DNA of 64,000 bases from Nematostella vectensis (GCF_932526225.1 NC_064043.1:2129501-2193500); one strand, 5' to 3'; shown: positions 10,838 to 23,067, counted from the first letter of the stretch. The notes: a model not told the origin generated them from the letters alone. Made by a program: numbers and translations.

Positions 10838-13685
10838 TTACACAGCTACCGTTCTTGTTTTACGTGTTCTGTCTTCCTCGCCATCACTGTCATCTAGACC
10901 GTCGGCGAGCCCAGGCCTGTATAAGGGCAGCTCGTCTGTTGAAGAGCCGTACATGCCGCTAGGGATGGTAAGGCGTGGCACCCTGAGGTCTTCTGAAGGG
11001 GTAGTCATGTACCCTAGTGGGATGACAGGCGTGCCAGGTGAGGGATCTAGCTCCTCTGATTCGTCCCCAGCCTCAGCCTGGGATCAACAAAGCTAAGTCA
11101 ACCACTTAAAATCACCATATTACTCAGACGACAACAGAGTACGATTGATTGGCTGGATTATCTTATCTCTTAAAATAACCAATATATAACCCTTCCAAAG
11201 TATTTGTTAATTTTTTTACTCCATCGCCTCATTTAGGGTTGTAAGCGCAAAGGACTGGGAAATATGCGCGCCTGGAGAGAAGGATGGAGCGCGCGTCTCG
11301 TCTCCTATCTCCTTTACAAACCATTTGGTTTGCTACTCAGGCTAATGTAACCACAACTCCACAACACTTGCAGATAAAGGGGCCCTGGCGACGCATTTAA
11401 CACTCACCACTACTCCACAACACTTGCAGATAAAGGGGCCCTAGCGACGCATTTAACACTCACCACAACCCCACAACACTTGCAGATAAAGGGTCCCTAG
11501 CGACGCATTTAACACTTACCACAACTCCACAACACTTGCAGATAAAGGGGCCCTGGCGACGCATTTAACACTTACCACAACCCCACAACACTTGCAGATA
11601 AAGGGGCCCTAGCGACGCATTTAACACTTACCACTATTCCGCAACATTTACAGAGAGAACGACAGGCCAGCACGGACGCCAACACGGAACAGCCCAAGGT
11701 CAAGATCGCTGTCGCCACGAGGCCAATCACAAATGAGATGTTCAAGTCACTTCTACAGTCCTTCTTGATGGATGCTGTGAATCGAGTGAGTTTAATTAGT
11801 TTATCACTGCGAAATTCAATCTATCTTGTGATAAAGACTGCTCCCATCTTCATCTATGGTTTTAGAATGGAATAATGGGTGTATGGAATGTGCGTATGGA
11901 GAAAAATCTTACAATACGCAAAGTTACGCAGTCATGCTACAAAGCACGCGAGAAAAGAAAAAAGGGCAATGCTCAACAACATCTGTTTGTCTATTTCAAA
12001 GTAAAAGATCTGCTTGCGGCATGGTGTCGAAGTACTGATTTTTGATATTTTGCTATATTTTTAATATACTTTTTTTATATTTTGGTATTTTTGTGATATA
12101 CTGATTTTTGATATACTGATTTTCTATATTTTGGTACTTTGTTATGACCGCACCTTACCCGGACAGTCTATCCCTAGAGGTACATTTCCCATCGCCATGA
12201 CAACCAGTACGAATATTGTCAGCGCTGACGCGGCGGATAGTACTATGTTGAATATGAGGTAGGAGCCGACCTATGGACAGAAACGATAATACAAACCTTA
12301 ATGGTCGTACTCGCCATAGAGGCGGATCCGGATATCTTGGGGGGGGGGGGGGAGGTATTCTAAAGAAAGGCGATAGGGGAATAAGGCTTCAATATACAAC
12401 ACATATAAAGGGATTTGCTGATTTTTGTTTCTATATATTCAGAATATGAAATCACGTGACTTTTTGAGCGACAAACTCATCCCAAAAGGAACACAGAAAT
12501 GGCTGCGTCTTTCACACGATAGAGCGATGGAAAATAATTTATTTCTAAAACAGATATTTCGGAGATTTAAACTTTCTGGCTGATCCGTAAGCGCTGAATA
12601 ATTTGTCGTTATTTGGCAAAGCGTGCGAGTTTGGGCCCCAAAAGTCATGTGACTTCTTAGAACAAGCCGCCTAAAGTCATCTGTACCACTTGCTGGTTTC
12701 CATATGGTCGAACACGATCACAGGGCGAGTTTCAATAAAGCGGTCGAATGCGATCATATGGAAAAAGGGGAATAGTCTTTACGCTAATTGTTACACGATC
12801 CTATTTAACATAAAGCAGCCTTATATTCGCGTCAAATAAGACGGCTCCGTGCTGCGAGAGAGAGAGTTAGTGCTTTTACGATGCTCTTAAAAACATTTCC
12901 ATTTCGTCAATTAGTTAACAGTATTAGCTTACCGGACATTTCGTGAATTAGTTAACAGTATTAGCTTACCGGGCATTTCGTCAAGTAGTTAACAGTACTA
13001 GCTTACCGGGCATTTCGTCAACAGTATTAACTTACCGGGCATTTCGTTTGTTTTAGACCGGCGATAATACCTATAAATGACGTAACAAGCGCCTGTAAAT
13101 AAAAACATGATGATGAACAAGCAAATACAAAAGTTAGCAAGCAAACAGACAAACAAAAGGACAAAAGAAAAAACAGACGGAGTAAGTAAAGTCTAAGTCC
13201 TCTAGAGCAGGGTTTTGCTAAGCAGAAAAGTCTAATCTTTATGTGCATACTAAAGTAAGAGCGCACTTGACATGGTGATCACATCGCGGTCTGTCTTCAC
13301 CTTTTACCACAGGGTACCCGTATATTAATATTAGAGTACAACGCCTGGTCCTGTTCTCTATGAATAGGCGATTTGCAGGCTAAATTGAAGCTAGAATTGA
13401 ATTAAAGGCAAAATAAAAACAACAACAAAAGTGCCCAGGGGTAATGTTACGGTCAACTTCCGGTTGTTGAATGTGCATTTGTGCTTGCTGCCTGTGAATA
13501 TCACTTACCACGCATGCAAACCAAAATGTAGAATAGAGCGTTACTCGAGTCGCTTTCATGACATCTTCCGGTGAAAGAGCAACCGTCAAACCAACATACA
13601 GACACCCAAGAACGAAGAGCAGAACGCTAGCCAGTATCAATGCCAAGCTGAAGCTGCGAGGCCGCGAGGGGATTGCTCGCCCCAT
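10838..13685 (-). CDS. MS4A/CD20-like four-transmembrane protein A, 242 aa, five exons
   Basis: Exons are 13685-13509, 13092-13036, 12270-12159, 11774-11632 and 11077-10838, with phases 0, 0, 1, 0 and consensus splice sites throughout. Exon 1 encodes a short cytoplasmic N-terminus, TM1 (LALILASVLLFVLGCLYVGL) and the start of TM2. Exon 2 is 57 bases (ALVTSFIGIIAGLKQTKCP); a short TM2 exon ending in TKC resembles vertebrate MS4A genes. Exon 3 gives TM3 and a loop with Cys. Exon 4 gives TM4 and CRSLCKCCGIV, a likely palmitoylated Cys cluster. Exon 5 is an acidic Pro/Ser-rich tail ending TVAV, a possible class II PDZ ligand. It probably sits in the plasma membrane as an oligomeric adaptor or channel-like protein; this is inference from the family. 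Donors of exons 2 and 4 are tandemly duplicated. Another tetraspan family remains possible. Confidence 0.65.
11350..11645 (-). repeat. 56-bp tandem repeat copying the exon-4 end and its splice donor
   Basis: About five units, period 56 bp. On the minus strand each reads through a segment matching the exon-4 end (TGCAAGTGTTGTGG, coding CKCCG) into GTG|GTAAGTGTTAAATGCG or the GTGAGTG variant, the same junction as the real donor at 11631. The duplicated donors lie 56 to about 230 bp downstream of the authentic one, inside intron 4 of the MS4A-like gene. Confidence 0.85.
12446..12660. mobile_element. Possible MITE with imperfect terminal inverted repeats
   Basis: ATCACGTGACTTTTTGAG near 12451 is answered in inverse by CAAAAGTCATGTGACTTCTT ending near 12657. 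A related copy of the left half occurs at about 14692-14770 (AAATCACGTCACGTTTTGAG and a shared AACACAGAAA). This suggests a dispersed non-autonomous element. No clear target duplication was found. Confidence 0.4.
12896..13050 (-). repeat. Tandem copies of the MS4A-A exon-2 end and splice donor
   Basis: The real exon-2 junction (minus strand AAATGCCCG|GTAAGTTAATACTGT, donor at 13035) is followed by three downstream copies with donors near 13006, 12969 and 12932, spaced about 29-38 bp. Each keeps ACGAAATG(C/T)CCG|GTAAGC. All lie in intron 2. Confidence 0.85.
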
Positions 13686-15590
13686 TTCCCTTTCGCTTCT
13701 TATCAGCCTTTTATAAAACGTTCTTTCTTATCTCTACTCACGAAAGCAATATGATGACTCGGTCGAGAATTATAAACGTTGGTCGCTCAATCGGCTCACT
13801 TGAGTCTTGTTGGCCTTTTATGGAGTCGAATGAACGCGTCCGAACCTAATCTAATTTGGGTCAAAATAAATGCAAAAAATAAGTGTCCGATGACATCCCG
13901 CCTTATGCGGCTACAAGCAAACTAGATAGACCGCCTCTGAAGGGAAAAGTTTCGATGTGACGGCTTTATCGTCTTCTATACTTCAGTGCTTATGCAAATC
14001 TTCTTACTTTTCTGGAGTGGATGGCAGAATTTAGGAGCCAGCAATCTGTCGAGCTATAAACATAATGAAGACAAGTTTATTCGAATTAGGTGACATACAA
14101 TGCGCTTATTAAGTATTAACAATAAAACGGTTACAATAAAGGATACTTTGGAAGATATATGAATATTACTTGTCATTCAATGTTAAAGCCGCTGAAATCA
14201 GAGTATTTATATCAAAAGCACAGTTTTATTTGCGTTTAAATTACCTTGTCAACGTTCCAAGGAATAAGGAGCTACATCAAGTACACATTTTCGCGTATAC
14301 CACCCTCCTAGCGGTGTCACGACCTGTACATCCAAGCAACGGTCAGCTAAATTCTGGCGTGGTGTGAAGGACGAACAGCGAGGAGGCCAATATCGCATCC
14401 CTCTTCTTCTCACGATACAGCTCAAGCAGCCCAAGACGAGAGCAGACTGCGTGACTAAGCAGCATCTTTTACTAGGAGTCGCGCGTTAGCAGAAACTGCT
14501 TGGGGCGGAAATACCGTGTCTATGAGCAAATCCGCGTGCTTCACGTGACGGTACACCACGGAGAAAATTAGCTTGATCCGAGACCAAGGGGTCTTAATAG
14601 GCGCTAACAAAATAAAACGAAAATAAAAACAACAACATTAACAGAAAGGGCGATGTGCTGAGCCAAGAGCAATAACTGAGATTTGCACTAAGAAATCACG
14701 TCACGTTTTGAGAAGCAAACACGCGCCGAAATAAACACAGAAACGACTGCGCCTTCTTGCTAGAGAGAGTTTTTTTGATACTTTTTTGAACGATCTGTTT
14801 GCAACGACTTCCTCCAGAAAATGGACATTGAAGTAACGAAGACTCTAGCGTGACAGTCATACACATCGAGATTCGTCAGACGTCGATAAAAAGTATGTCT
14901 GATTACAAGCTCTCTTGTTTTATGGTTTGCCACAAAGTATTATCTCTTTCATCGACACATATCGACAGATATATATATATATATATCTAAAACCACTGAA
15001 AGTAGCCTTGGGCTGCCTGTGCTTTATCCTTTGAAGTTGTCTTGCGCGAAAAGAAAGCCAACAAACCACGCATTGGTCGAGTCCTCCGCGGTCTCTCTAC
15101 GCGCACTCTCTGTTCTCCTCAAATCCCCATTCTCTAGCCAAAATCAAAACTGCGATACACTAACAATGTGCCAGCACACATTTGCTTTATCTGAAGTACG
15201 TTCTCATGCTTTTGGATTTAAAAGTTTCTTACACCCTTACAAGGGAGCGGATTCGCAATTCAAAAATGGTGACATTTTGTCCAGCAAGTCTAATACTTTA
15301 TTAATTTATACACGGCATTTACTTTTTTATGCCCCAAAAGGTGGTGGGTATCCGCCCTCTACTTTCTAAACATCAAATGACTTTACCTACTACCTTCAGC
15401 TACATTGGGCGCATTTTTTAACACACGCGTATATGGCGTCAAACACTTTTATATGACGGCTGAGTGTTAAATTCTCGAGTCTTCCTGGTGTGGCCCCGTA
15501 AGAAAACGTTGGTAATGTCATTTTATCTGGTGTTATCGCTTTGCTTTCAGTGCTAACGAACGATGAGCAGATCAGCTATGTGCTGCACGA
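13686..15590. other. Intergenic, no supported gene
   Basis: The right flank of MS4A-A (its promoter side) and about 1.5 kb more. It has short ORFs only, an (AT)n run at about 14970-14987 and the dispersed repeat fragment near 14692. An ORF at 15019-15369 lacks codon or splice support. Confidence 0.4.
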
Positions 15591-15596
15591 GAGCTC

Positions 15597-17275
15597 ATGG
15601 TTATACTGTTGGTTATACTGTTGGTTATACTGTGGGTTATACTGTTGGTTGTACTGTTGGTTGTACTGTTGGTTGTACTGTTGATTATACTGTTGGTTGT
15701 ACTGTTGGTTGTACTGTTGGTTGTACTGTTGGTTGTACTGTTGATTATACTGTTGGTTATACTGTTGGTTATACTGTTGGTTATACTGTTGGTTATACTG
15801 TTGGTTGTACTGTTGTTTATACTGTTGGTTGTACTGTTGGTTATACTGTTGGTTATACTGTTGGTTATACTGTTGGTTATACTGTTGGTTATACTGTTGG
15901 TTATACTGTTGGTTGTACTGTTGGTTGTACTGTTGGTTATACTGTTGGTTATACTGTTGGTTATACTGTTGGTTATACTGTTGGTTATACTGTTGGTTGT
16001 ACTGTTGGTTATACTGTTGGTTATACTGTTGGTTATACTGTTGGTTATACTGTTGGTTATACTGTTGGTTGTACTGTTGGTTATACTGTTGGTTGTACTG
16101 TTGGTTATACTGTTGGTTATACTGTTGGTTATACTGTTGGTTATACTGTTGGTTGTACTGTTGGTTGTACTGTTGGTTATACTGTTGGTTATACTGTTGG
16201 TTATACTGTTGGTTATACTGTTGGTTGTACTGTTGGTTATACTGTTGGTTATACTGTTGGTTATACTGTTGGTTATACTGTTGGTTATACTGTTGGTTGT
16301 ACTGTTGGTTGTACTGTTGGTTAGACTGTTGGTTATACTGTTGGTTATACTGTTGGTTATACTGTTGGTTATACTGTTGGTTATACTGTTGGTTATACTG
16401 TTGGTTGTACTGTTGGTTATACTGTTGGTTGTACTGTTGGTTATACTGTTGGTTGTACTGTTGGTTGTACTGTTGGTTATACTGTTGGTTGTGTACTGTT
16501 GGTTATACTGTTGGTTGTACTGTTGGTTATACTGTTGGTTATACTGTTGGTTGTACTGTTGGTTGTACTGTTGGTTATACTGTTGGTTATACTGTTGGTT
16601 ATACTGTTGGTTGTACTGTTGGTTATACTGTTGGTTATACTTTTGGTTATACTGTTGGTTGTACTGTTGGTTATACTGTTGGTTGTACTGTTGGTTGTAC
16701 TGTTGGTTATACTGTTGGTTGTGTACTGTTGGTTATACTGTTGGTTATACTGTTGGTTGTACTGTTGGTTGTACTGTTGGTTATACTGTTGGTTGTACTG
16801 TTGGTTATACTGTTGGTTGTACTGTTGGTTATACTGTTGGTTGTGTACTGTTGGTTATACTGTTGGTTGTACTGTTGGTTATACTGTTGGTTATACTGTT
16901 GGTGGTACTGTTGGTTGTACTGTTGGTTATACTGTTGGTTATACTGTTGGTTATACTGTTGGTTGTACTGTTGGTTATACTGTTGGTTATACTGTTGGTT
17001 ATACTGTTGGTTGTACTGTTGGTTATACTGTTGGTTGTACTGTTGGTTGTACTGTTGGTTATACTGTTGGTTGTGTACTGTTGGTTATACTGTTGGTTGT
17101 ACTGTTGGTTGTACTGTTGGTTATACTGTTGGTTATACTGTTGGTTGTACTGTTGGTTGTACTGTTGGTTATACTGTTGGTTATACTGTTGGTTGTACTG
17201 TTGGTTATACTGTTGGTTATACTGTTGGTTGTACTGTTGTTTGTACTGTTGGTTGAACTGTTGGTTCTACTTTAG
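15597..17275. repeat. 12-bp tandem repeat, about 140 copies, two-state units
   Basis: The unit is TGTTGGTTATAC or TGTTGGTTGTAC. Units differ almost only by A or G at one site, giving a binary string. A 14-base register variant (GGTTGTGTACTG) occurs at about 16491, 16721, 16843 and 17073. Blocks 16491-16720 and 16843-17072 share the same order of A and G units, a 230-bp higher-order repeat. Long ORFs in three plus frames result from the 12-bp period and are not genes. The right edge encodes the C-terminus of the GPCR on the minus strand. Confidence 0.95.
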
Positions 17276-18242
17276 GCCCAATTCGACGTGACTTCTGTCT
17301 CGAGTATAAGCACAATGCCCTCTTTAGTCGAGTGCGGTATGCTGTGTTGTAATAAAAATATATTATTGGGTTAATGAGTCCATTTGCAAAAGCCACTGTA
17401 GTCCCGGTATAGCGAAGAAAAAAGTCCACATCGAAACTAAAGTTCGGTTTCACAGTCATTGTGACTATTGTGTACAGAAAGAAATTCATATAGGGGAAGA
17501 CAAAAGCAAAGACCAAAGAGACGAACATTTTATAGCCTTTAAACCTAAGCGAGTCAAAGTTGCAAAATGTCCTTTTCTGCATGTGTCTTGTTATTCGAAT
17601 CGCAACAACAAAAAGTCCTATACACGGAATAAAAAACACGATGCCTGCATAACAGAAAAGCATTGCTCTGAAAACGGGGTGATTGTTATTGTAGCGACAC
17701 AAGATGTGGTAATATTGCTCGCTTGTTTTGACCGGCATAAGATGATATGTAGCTGAGGGAAAGAAGGTCACAGCAAATTCAACCATCCAGGCCCCTATGA
17801 TAGACCTTCGCACAGCTTGATCGGACGGCACGCGGAACGGGTAAAATATACCGAGATACCTCTCGACAGAAACGGCTACTAGATTACATATCGTGATGGA
17901 AGGGAAAGCGAACTGGGAGAAACGTACGGCTCGACAGATCCAGTCATTCAGAAAGATATTCGCCAGGAGTTGACACACATGGAGAATAATGCCTTTAAGC
18001 GATGCGGTAATATCAGACAAGGCCATACTTTGTACAAAGTACCCGTTCAGAGGTCGCCTGAAGACTTGTAGCCCTTTAGTAGATGGGGACCTTTGTGTTC
18101 TTTGAAAGTAGAGGACGGTTCCGTTACTTAGGATGCATAGAACTGCGATGATAGAGGAAATTGTAGCCAATGTCTCTCTGACTCTAGCAGTCAAAGGTAG
18201 AGACACGTATGTCAAGTTTGTGCCGTTCCACAAACCATTCAT
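17217..18242 (-). CDS. Class A (rhodopsin-like) G-protein-coupled receptor, 341 aa
   Basis: Single exon. I start at the ATG giving MNGLWNGTNLTYVSL, since the open frame further upstream has no ATG; NGT and NLT are N-glycosylation sites. TM1 carries SNGTV (Asn 1.50) and TM2 carries LSDIT (Asp 2.50). TM3 follows a Cys (WICRAVRF) and ends VERYLGIFYP, the DRY equivalent. TM7 contains NGLINPIIYFYY, the NPxxY motif. A basic helix-8 region follows. The ligand is unknown; the sequence looks like the peptide/amine-type orphan receptors expanded in cnidarians. The final residues after RRIGPK are VEPTVQPTVQTTVQPTV, encoded by the edge of the 12-bp satellite, and the stop arises from an A-type unit (GTATAA). 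Translation therefore ends inside the satellite. Confidence 0.85.
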   Translation of the reverse strand: MNGLWNGTNLTYVSLPLTARVRETLATISSIIAVLCILSNGTVLYFQRTQRSPSTKGLQVFRRPLNGYFVQSMALSDITASLKGIILHVCQLLANIFLNDWICRAVRFSQFAFPSITICNLVAVSVERYLGIFYPFRVPSDQAVRRSIIGAWMVEFAVTFFPSATYHLMPVKTSEQYYHILCRYNNNHPVFRAMLFCYAGIVFFIPCIGLFVVAIRITRHMQKRTFCNFDSLRFKGYKMFVSLVFAFVFPYMNFFLYTIVTMTVKPNFSFDVDFFLRYTGTTVAFANGLINPIIYFYYNTAYRTRLKRALCLYSRQKSRRIGPKVEPTVQPTVQTTVQPTV

Positions 18243-19790
18243 TTTGACTAAGTCGCTGTGATAAGGAGACAATGTCCTTTTAAAGCGGCAAGTTGAAAAT
18301 CTCGAATAAAAACAGGATGAAAGTTTTGCTATTTTGCCTTTACGGCAGTGGAAGAAAGAGCTCTGACTTAAGCGTTAAGCCAAATCGAGCATGTGTGTTA
18401 TCATTACGAATTTATTCTGTTAATATACCATCTGCTCGATTAAGCAATTAAACTGTTATGGTAAAACGAAGAACAATCACGTTGATTGCATATGATGTTG
18501 CATTAATAGCATGTTGGTAAAAAAGCAATTAAATGACAATTAAATGACATTTTTTTACGTTTTTCGAATAAAAATAGCTCTCATACGCTCTTAGCAAATA
18601 TCATATTTTTAGTCTTCTAATTCCCTTTGTTGAATCATTACGAATAACCAAATATTATACGCAGTGGCTATATGCCCAACAGTCGTGAAAGTGTCACTAA
18701 AATAACGATTCTATGGTGTACATAGACGACGGAAAACATCCACCGACAACAAAGCTCAATTCAGGTTTGATTGCCCTTTCTCAACAAATATAGAATACTT
18801 CTAATTCAATAGGTCGACAATTTACTGGGTTGTTTTAAAAATTTGAAAACTGTCGGGCATTTAGTCCATTGAGGACCTTACTGTCGGGCATACAGCCGCT
18901 GCGAATATTATATGACAGAAAATGGAGCTGTATTGTTTTCTAAACTTTCTCAGCTCATTTGGACTTTAAATGTTTTTTAACGGAATTATTTTTCAAACGT
19001 TAATGCTTCAGCCCAAACGAGCCATTAAGAGCTGACACAACTCATCGTTGATTCACGTGTTTGCAGCTGCACGCGAACTAGGTAGTACCACTTTGCACAT
19101 CTCCAGCTACGATAATACGCATGTATTCACTGAGAAAACAAACATCCCCGTGTACAATCATATGCAATGTGCACTTTAATAACTAATATCTACCTTGTTG
19201 ATCTAAATCCTAACAGTATGTGCCAGAAAGTCCTCGCAAAGCTGTTCAAAAACATTTTCCTTTCCATTTTACGCCGCCCAATTGACGTCAGTGAAATAAC
19301 ACAGACCGTGAATACGTGGTTTGTCTAGTTGTAATTTTGAAAAATTTGATAAACGTACCAGTTCCTCACGTAAGTAAAAAAAATCGCCACAGACTTCAGT
19401 AAGCAACAGTTTATACTTTACGATTAAATAATGTTTCTAGCTATATTTTACTTGATTTTGCATTGTTGTACACAAATGCCATCGCGGTACGGAAAGTGAG
19501 GAGCGAGGGCCCCGGATCGGTTGTATGACCCTTTTAGTTTAAAATACTAGAAATTACATGAAAAACCCTCATCAGCGCAAAAATAGTGGGCGGGGAGCAC
19601 TGCGCCCACTTTAACACAAAATGATTTCTAACAACTTCAGAATATCTCGCCCAATTGTCATACAAAATACTTTACAACTTAATTTCTAAAGAATAAGCAA
19701 TTAAAATACAATGAAACGAAATCATGCAAATTCCTGAGGCAGCCAAATTTATTAAGTAATGACACCTCTACAAATTATTGGGAATAAAAA
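18243..19790. other. Intergenic, no supported gene
   Basis: AT-rich flank of the GPCR on its 5' side. No exon, repeat array or RNA gene could be supported. Confidence 0.35.
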
Positions 19791-19799
19791 CAAAAAGAG

Positions 19800-20110
19800 A
19801 ATAAAAGCAGGGGGGGGGGGGGGCAAGGCCCGTTGCCAGTATTTTGGGCGGAGGGGGGGAGGGGGGATCTAGCTTTTAGTGGCAAAGGGGGAGGAGGTAA
19901 TTTTTTTGTTACATATGGAATTTTGCCAGCCAAAAGGGGGGTTTGGCTCAGTGGCAAAGGGGGGAGGGGGTAATTTTTTTTGTTACATATGGCATTTTGC
20001 CAGACAAAAGGGGGGTTTGGCTCAGTGGCAAAGGGGAGGGGGTAATTTTTTTGTTACAGCCCAAGGGGGGTTAAACCCCCTAACCCCTCCCCTTAGATCC
20101 GCTACTGGCA
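19800..20110. repeat. G-rich element with three ~73-bp tandem copies
   Basis: Copies share GTGGCAAAGGGG, a TAATTTTTTTGTTACATATG core and a GCCA(G)(C/A)(C/A)AAAAGGGGGGTTTGG end. The third is truncated and runs into TTAGATCCGCTACTGGC. G-runs flank the block. It resembles a degraded non-autonomous DNA transposon with internal duplication. Confidence 0.6.
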
Positions 20111-21280
20111 TATACTACATATATATATGCACTCTTGACGGAGAACCGTCGAAGGCTGCAAAAAGGGGTAGGGGCGTGTGTGGTTTAACCCCAACTACCG
20201 TCACCTTAATAAAAAAGGCAGGGACGTGGTAAATTTGGGGGCGCTGTGGAAACGTGACCCCCCGGGTTTAAAAAAATATATAAGGAAATTACCAATTCAA
20301 TTGAAGGAAATGACCAGTATGAGCTTGCTCCCCCCCCCCCCCCAAAAAAAAAACAGCCCGACGTGCTGCATCGTCAAGAACCAAGAGGCTCAGTGACTTT
20401 GTTTCTGTCAAGTATTTAAATGTTTTGCAATTGTTCCAGTAATTCAGTCCTGTGGCTGCGATAGGAATAAATAAATAAACACATTAGAACAATAAGGTAA
20501 CATTACTGGATAACCTGCACGTGCTCTATTCAAGCCCTTCCGTGCCAAGATAGAAGTGAACGAATACGGGATTTTACCGCCATATTCATCAACACAAAAT
20601 AAAACAAATCAAAAGTGATTTGTGTCATTTCTGCGATATTGTAATTTTCTACTTATTGCTTATGCTGCACACACGTGATAGTCTTGGGGTTTGGCAAATA
20701 TTCGCCGGGCAACTCGAAAAAGCGCGAAGAAGACAGAAACACAATAGATAAGATACATCGCAAGTTTCAAAAAGTATTCACTAACAAATAGTAGTTCGTA
20801 GAGTTTTGTGAGTAGAGGTTTTCGCATAAAATTATTTTTTAATTTCGTTTTCCTTTGCAACATCAATTTCAATTAGAGCTAGCATTACAAACGCTATTCC
20901 AAACGAAAAGTATTGAATAAATTGCGTTTTCAAGGTTTTGAAGAAGTTCTTTGGATTACCTATCTGTATTGACTGGATAATTAATTCAATAGTTGTGGTT
21001 TGCATTTGGTGTCATTTCCAGGCGTACGTGGGGCTTGTAACACATCTTAGGTCAACAAACCAGATAAAGTTAGAGAGGTTAGCGGAAAACACTTCAAATT
21101 GCAACGAGAAATCCTCTCAGCTTGGCAGGCTGTGAAAGTACCGTCTGAAATTACTTTCATAATACTTTAAAACCCACACAGGAAGAACCAATAATAACAA
21201 TCCGAGTAACGAAATCAATACGGATTTGGTATTGTCAGATCTCCTAAAAGTAAACAGCAAATCACGTCTCCAAACAAAAG
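20111..21280. other. Intergenic, no supported gene
   Basis: A C-run followed by an A-run at about 20331-20352 is low complexity. Short ORFs at 20660-20872 and 20938-21135 have hydrophobic stretches but no homology I recognise. Confidence 0.35.
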
Positions 21281-22130
21281 ATGGCTGTGTTTTCAAGCTT
21301 GACAGTCTCTGGTAAGGAAAACGCGCCTTTTCCAGACAGGTGCGCAGCTTTAGGTCTGGTAAGTCCATCCTCAACAGCCATGCTGGAGGGAGTATTGGTG
21401 TCGTTCTTTGCGATTATTCTTGCTTTTATCGCAGTGACGGGCAACTCGCTAGTTTTCGTAATAATAACTCGTTATAAATCAATGCACACTGCGATGAACT
21501 ATCTTATTGCAAATCTCGCCGTGCTAGACGCGATAACTGGACTTTTTACTTTCCCAAACGTACTCCTGGAGCGAACATTCTCAGGAGACAGAACGCTTCT
21601 CGCAGCCATCGTGAACACGACAAGCCAGTCCACCTGTGCAAAGTGAAAGGTACTGTGTGGATCAGCTCGGCAGGTTCACCGGCCTTCCTCGTTTTCATCG
21701 CGTTCGAGAGGTATATGGCAGTTGTGCATCCCTTTTCCAGACGTGGTGGCATCACCACTCGAAGGCTTGTCTGCTTGTTGTTGGATCAATTGCTAGAGAC
21801 CGCAAGCAAGTAGTTTGTGTTGTTGCTATGATATCAGTACTATTTGCGGTCTGCTGGGGATTTATTTTTATTAAGTTTTTTATCAGTATTTTTTTTCGTG
21901 TAAATAAGTGGGACACTTTCAAAGAAAGCAGTGTTTTGGCTGCAACTTTCAACTCGGCAATGAACCCTATCTTGTACTTTACCTACATGAAGCGGTTTCG
22001 TGACCGGTTAAACCAGTTGATCCAGTGCTTTCGAGAGTCAAGGTTTTTAAGCCAAGAGTTGGATAATGAGATAAACAGTCAAGTTAATAATGGGGTACAA
22101 TTGTTATCGTTTGTCGAGTTGAAACTGTAA
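21281..22130 (+). pseudogene. Disrupted class A GPCR
   Basis: The first frame (21281-21646) starts MAVFSSLTVS and contains TM1 with GNSLVFVIITRY and TM2 with NYLIANLAVLDAITG. The frame then breaks at about 21620-21640. The TM3 part (LCKVKGTVWISSAG, then FERYMAVVHP) lies in another frame. After LVCLLLDQLLE the reading jumps to DRKQVVCVVAMISVLFAVCW (TM6) and NSAMNPILYFTYMKRF (TM7) in a further frame, so most of TM4 to TM5 is missing. At least one frameshift plus an internal deletion make a working receptor unlikely. The intact TM7 and an open C-terminal tail suggest recent decay. It is unlike the GPCR at 17217-18242 in sequence. Confidence 0.75.
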
Positions 22131-23067
22131 AGGGCTCTAGGAGGGGTATAAAATGGTCAGAGAATGATGATAATAAAGTCAAATTTCACCGTGCTCAGAC
22201 AGTACCTAAGAAATAAAAAGTGATACATGTTCTATTGTAAAAGGATATGCCGAGGACAGGCGCGTAGCGTCCCAGGGGGGTGGGGGGGGGGGGGGGGTGG
22301 AAGGGGTGAATGCTGGGTATTCATAAAAGCATTACAGCAAGCTCAAATCCACTTCATATGCTACAAACCCCCCGTCAGTAGAGAAACGGATTGCTCCGCA
22401 CAGCTTACATTCCTGAGAGAAAAACTCAAGCTTATTAACTTATTAGCGTGGACGCCATCCCTGGTCTAGCACCAGACGATTGAACACAATATAAGTGTTT
22501 TCAGTGGCCCACAACATGTACTTCCTTCCTTCCTTATTCTACAGAAAAGTATCAGAGAAAGCATTCGTCACAATAAAATATATCCGTTCTCATTGACAAT
22601 AAATTCACTACTATTTACAAATCAGCCCAAATTAGCTGTATTTGTTTTCCTTTTCCAAACACCTTGAGCATGCTTTCCAGATAGGAACGCATCTCAGGTT
22701 AAAGAGAAAATTGCTTATATAAAACTGTCGATGGAAGCTACCCAGATAGTATCTTGAGAATAGAAGAAAGTTTTGGCAATCCCTAGGAAGAATTTTCCAG
22801 GTAGAAATACGTTTTAAAGTGGAGATAATGTTTGCAGAAAATTATGTATATTTCCGCATTGCTAGGCCAATGCTTTTAATTTTCTTGGAATTTCTGACAC
22901 AATCATCCAGATAGGAAGTCCATATAAAATGGAGGAGAGAGTAGCTCACCTTCCGTTCCCCCTAGGCCATGCCATCAAGAGGGAAGTCTTGAGCTGAAAA
23001 AAGTTGCTATTCCTGGAAAACCTAGAGCAAGCTACCGTATCCAGTATTGCTCGTGTTCCTGGAACAC
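22131..23067. other. Flank with degenerate repeats
   Basis: A G-rich run at 22276-22303 and (C)AGGCGCGTAGCGTCCCAGG before it look like the end of a hAT-type element. From about 22660 to 23110 several diverged copies of a ~110-bp segment recur (cores such as ATCCAGATAGGAA and TTGAGATGGAGGAGA), reaching into the last coding exon of the TFPT-like gene. Most of this may be that gene's 3' UTR. Confidence 0.4.

Noticed and set aside
15563..17291. ORFs of GYTV, LLVI and YCWL repeats
   Set aside because: Translations of a 12-bp satellite in three frames; no independent coding signal.
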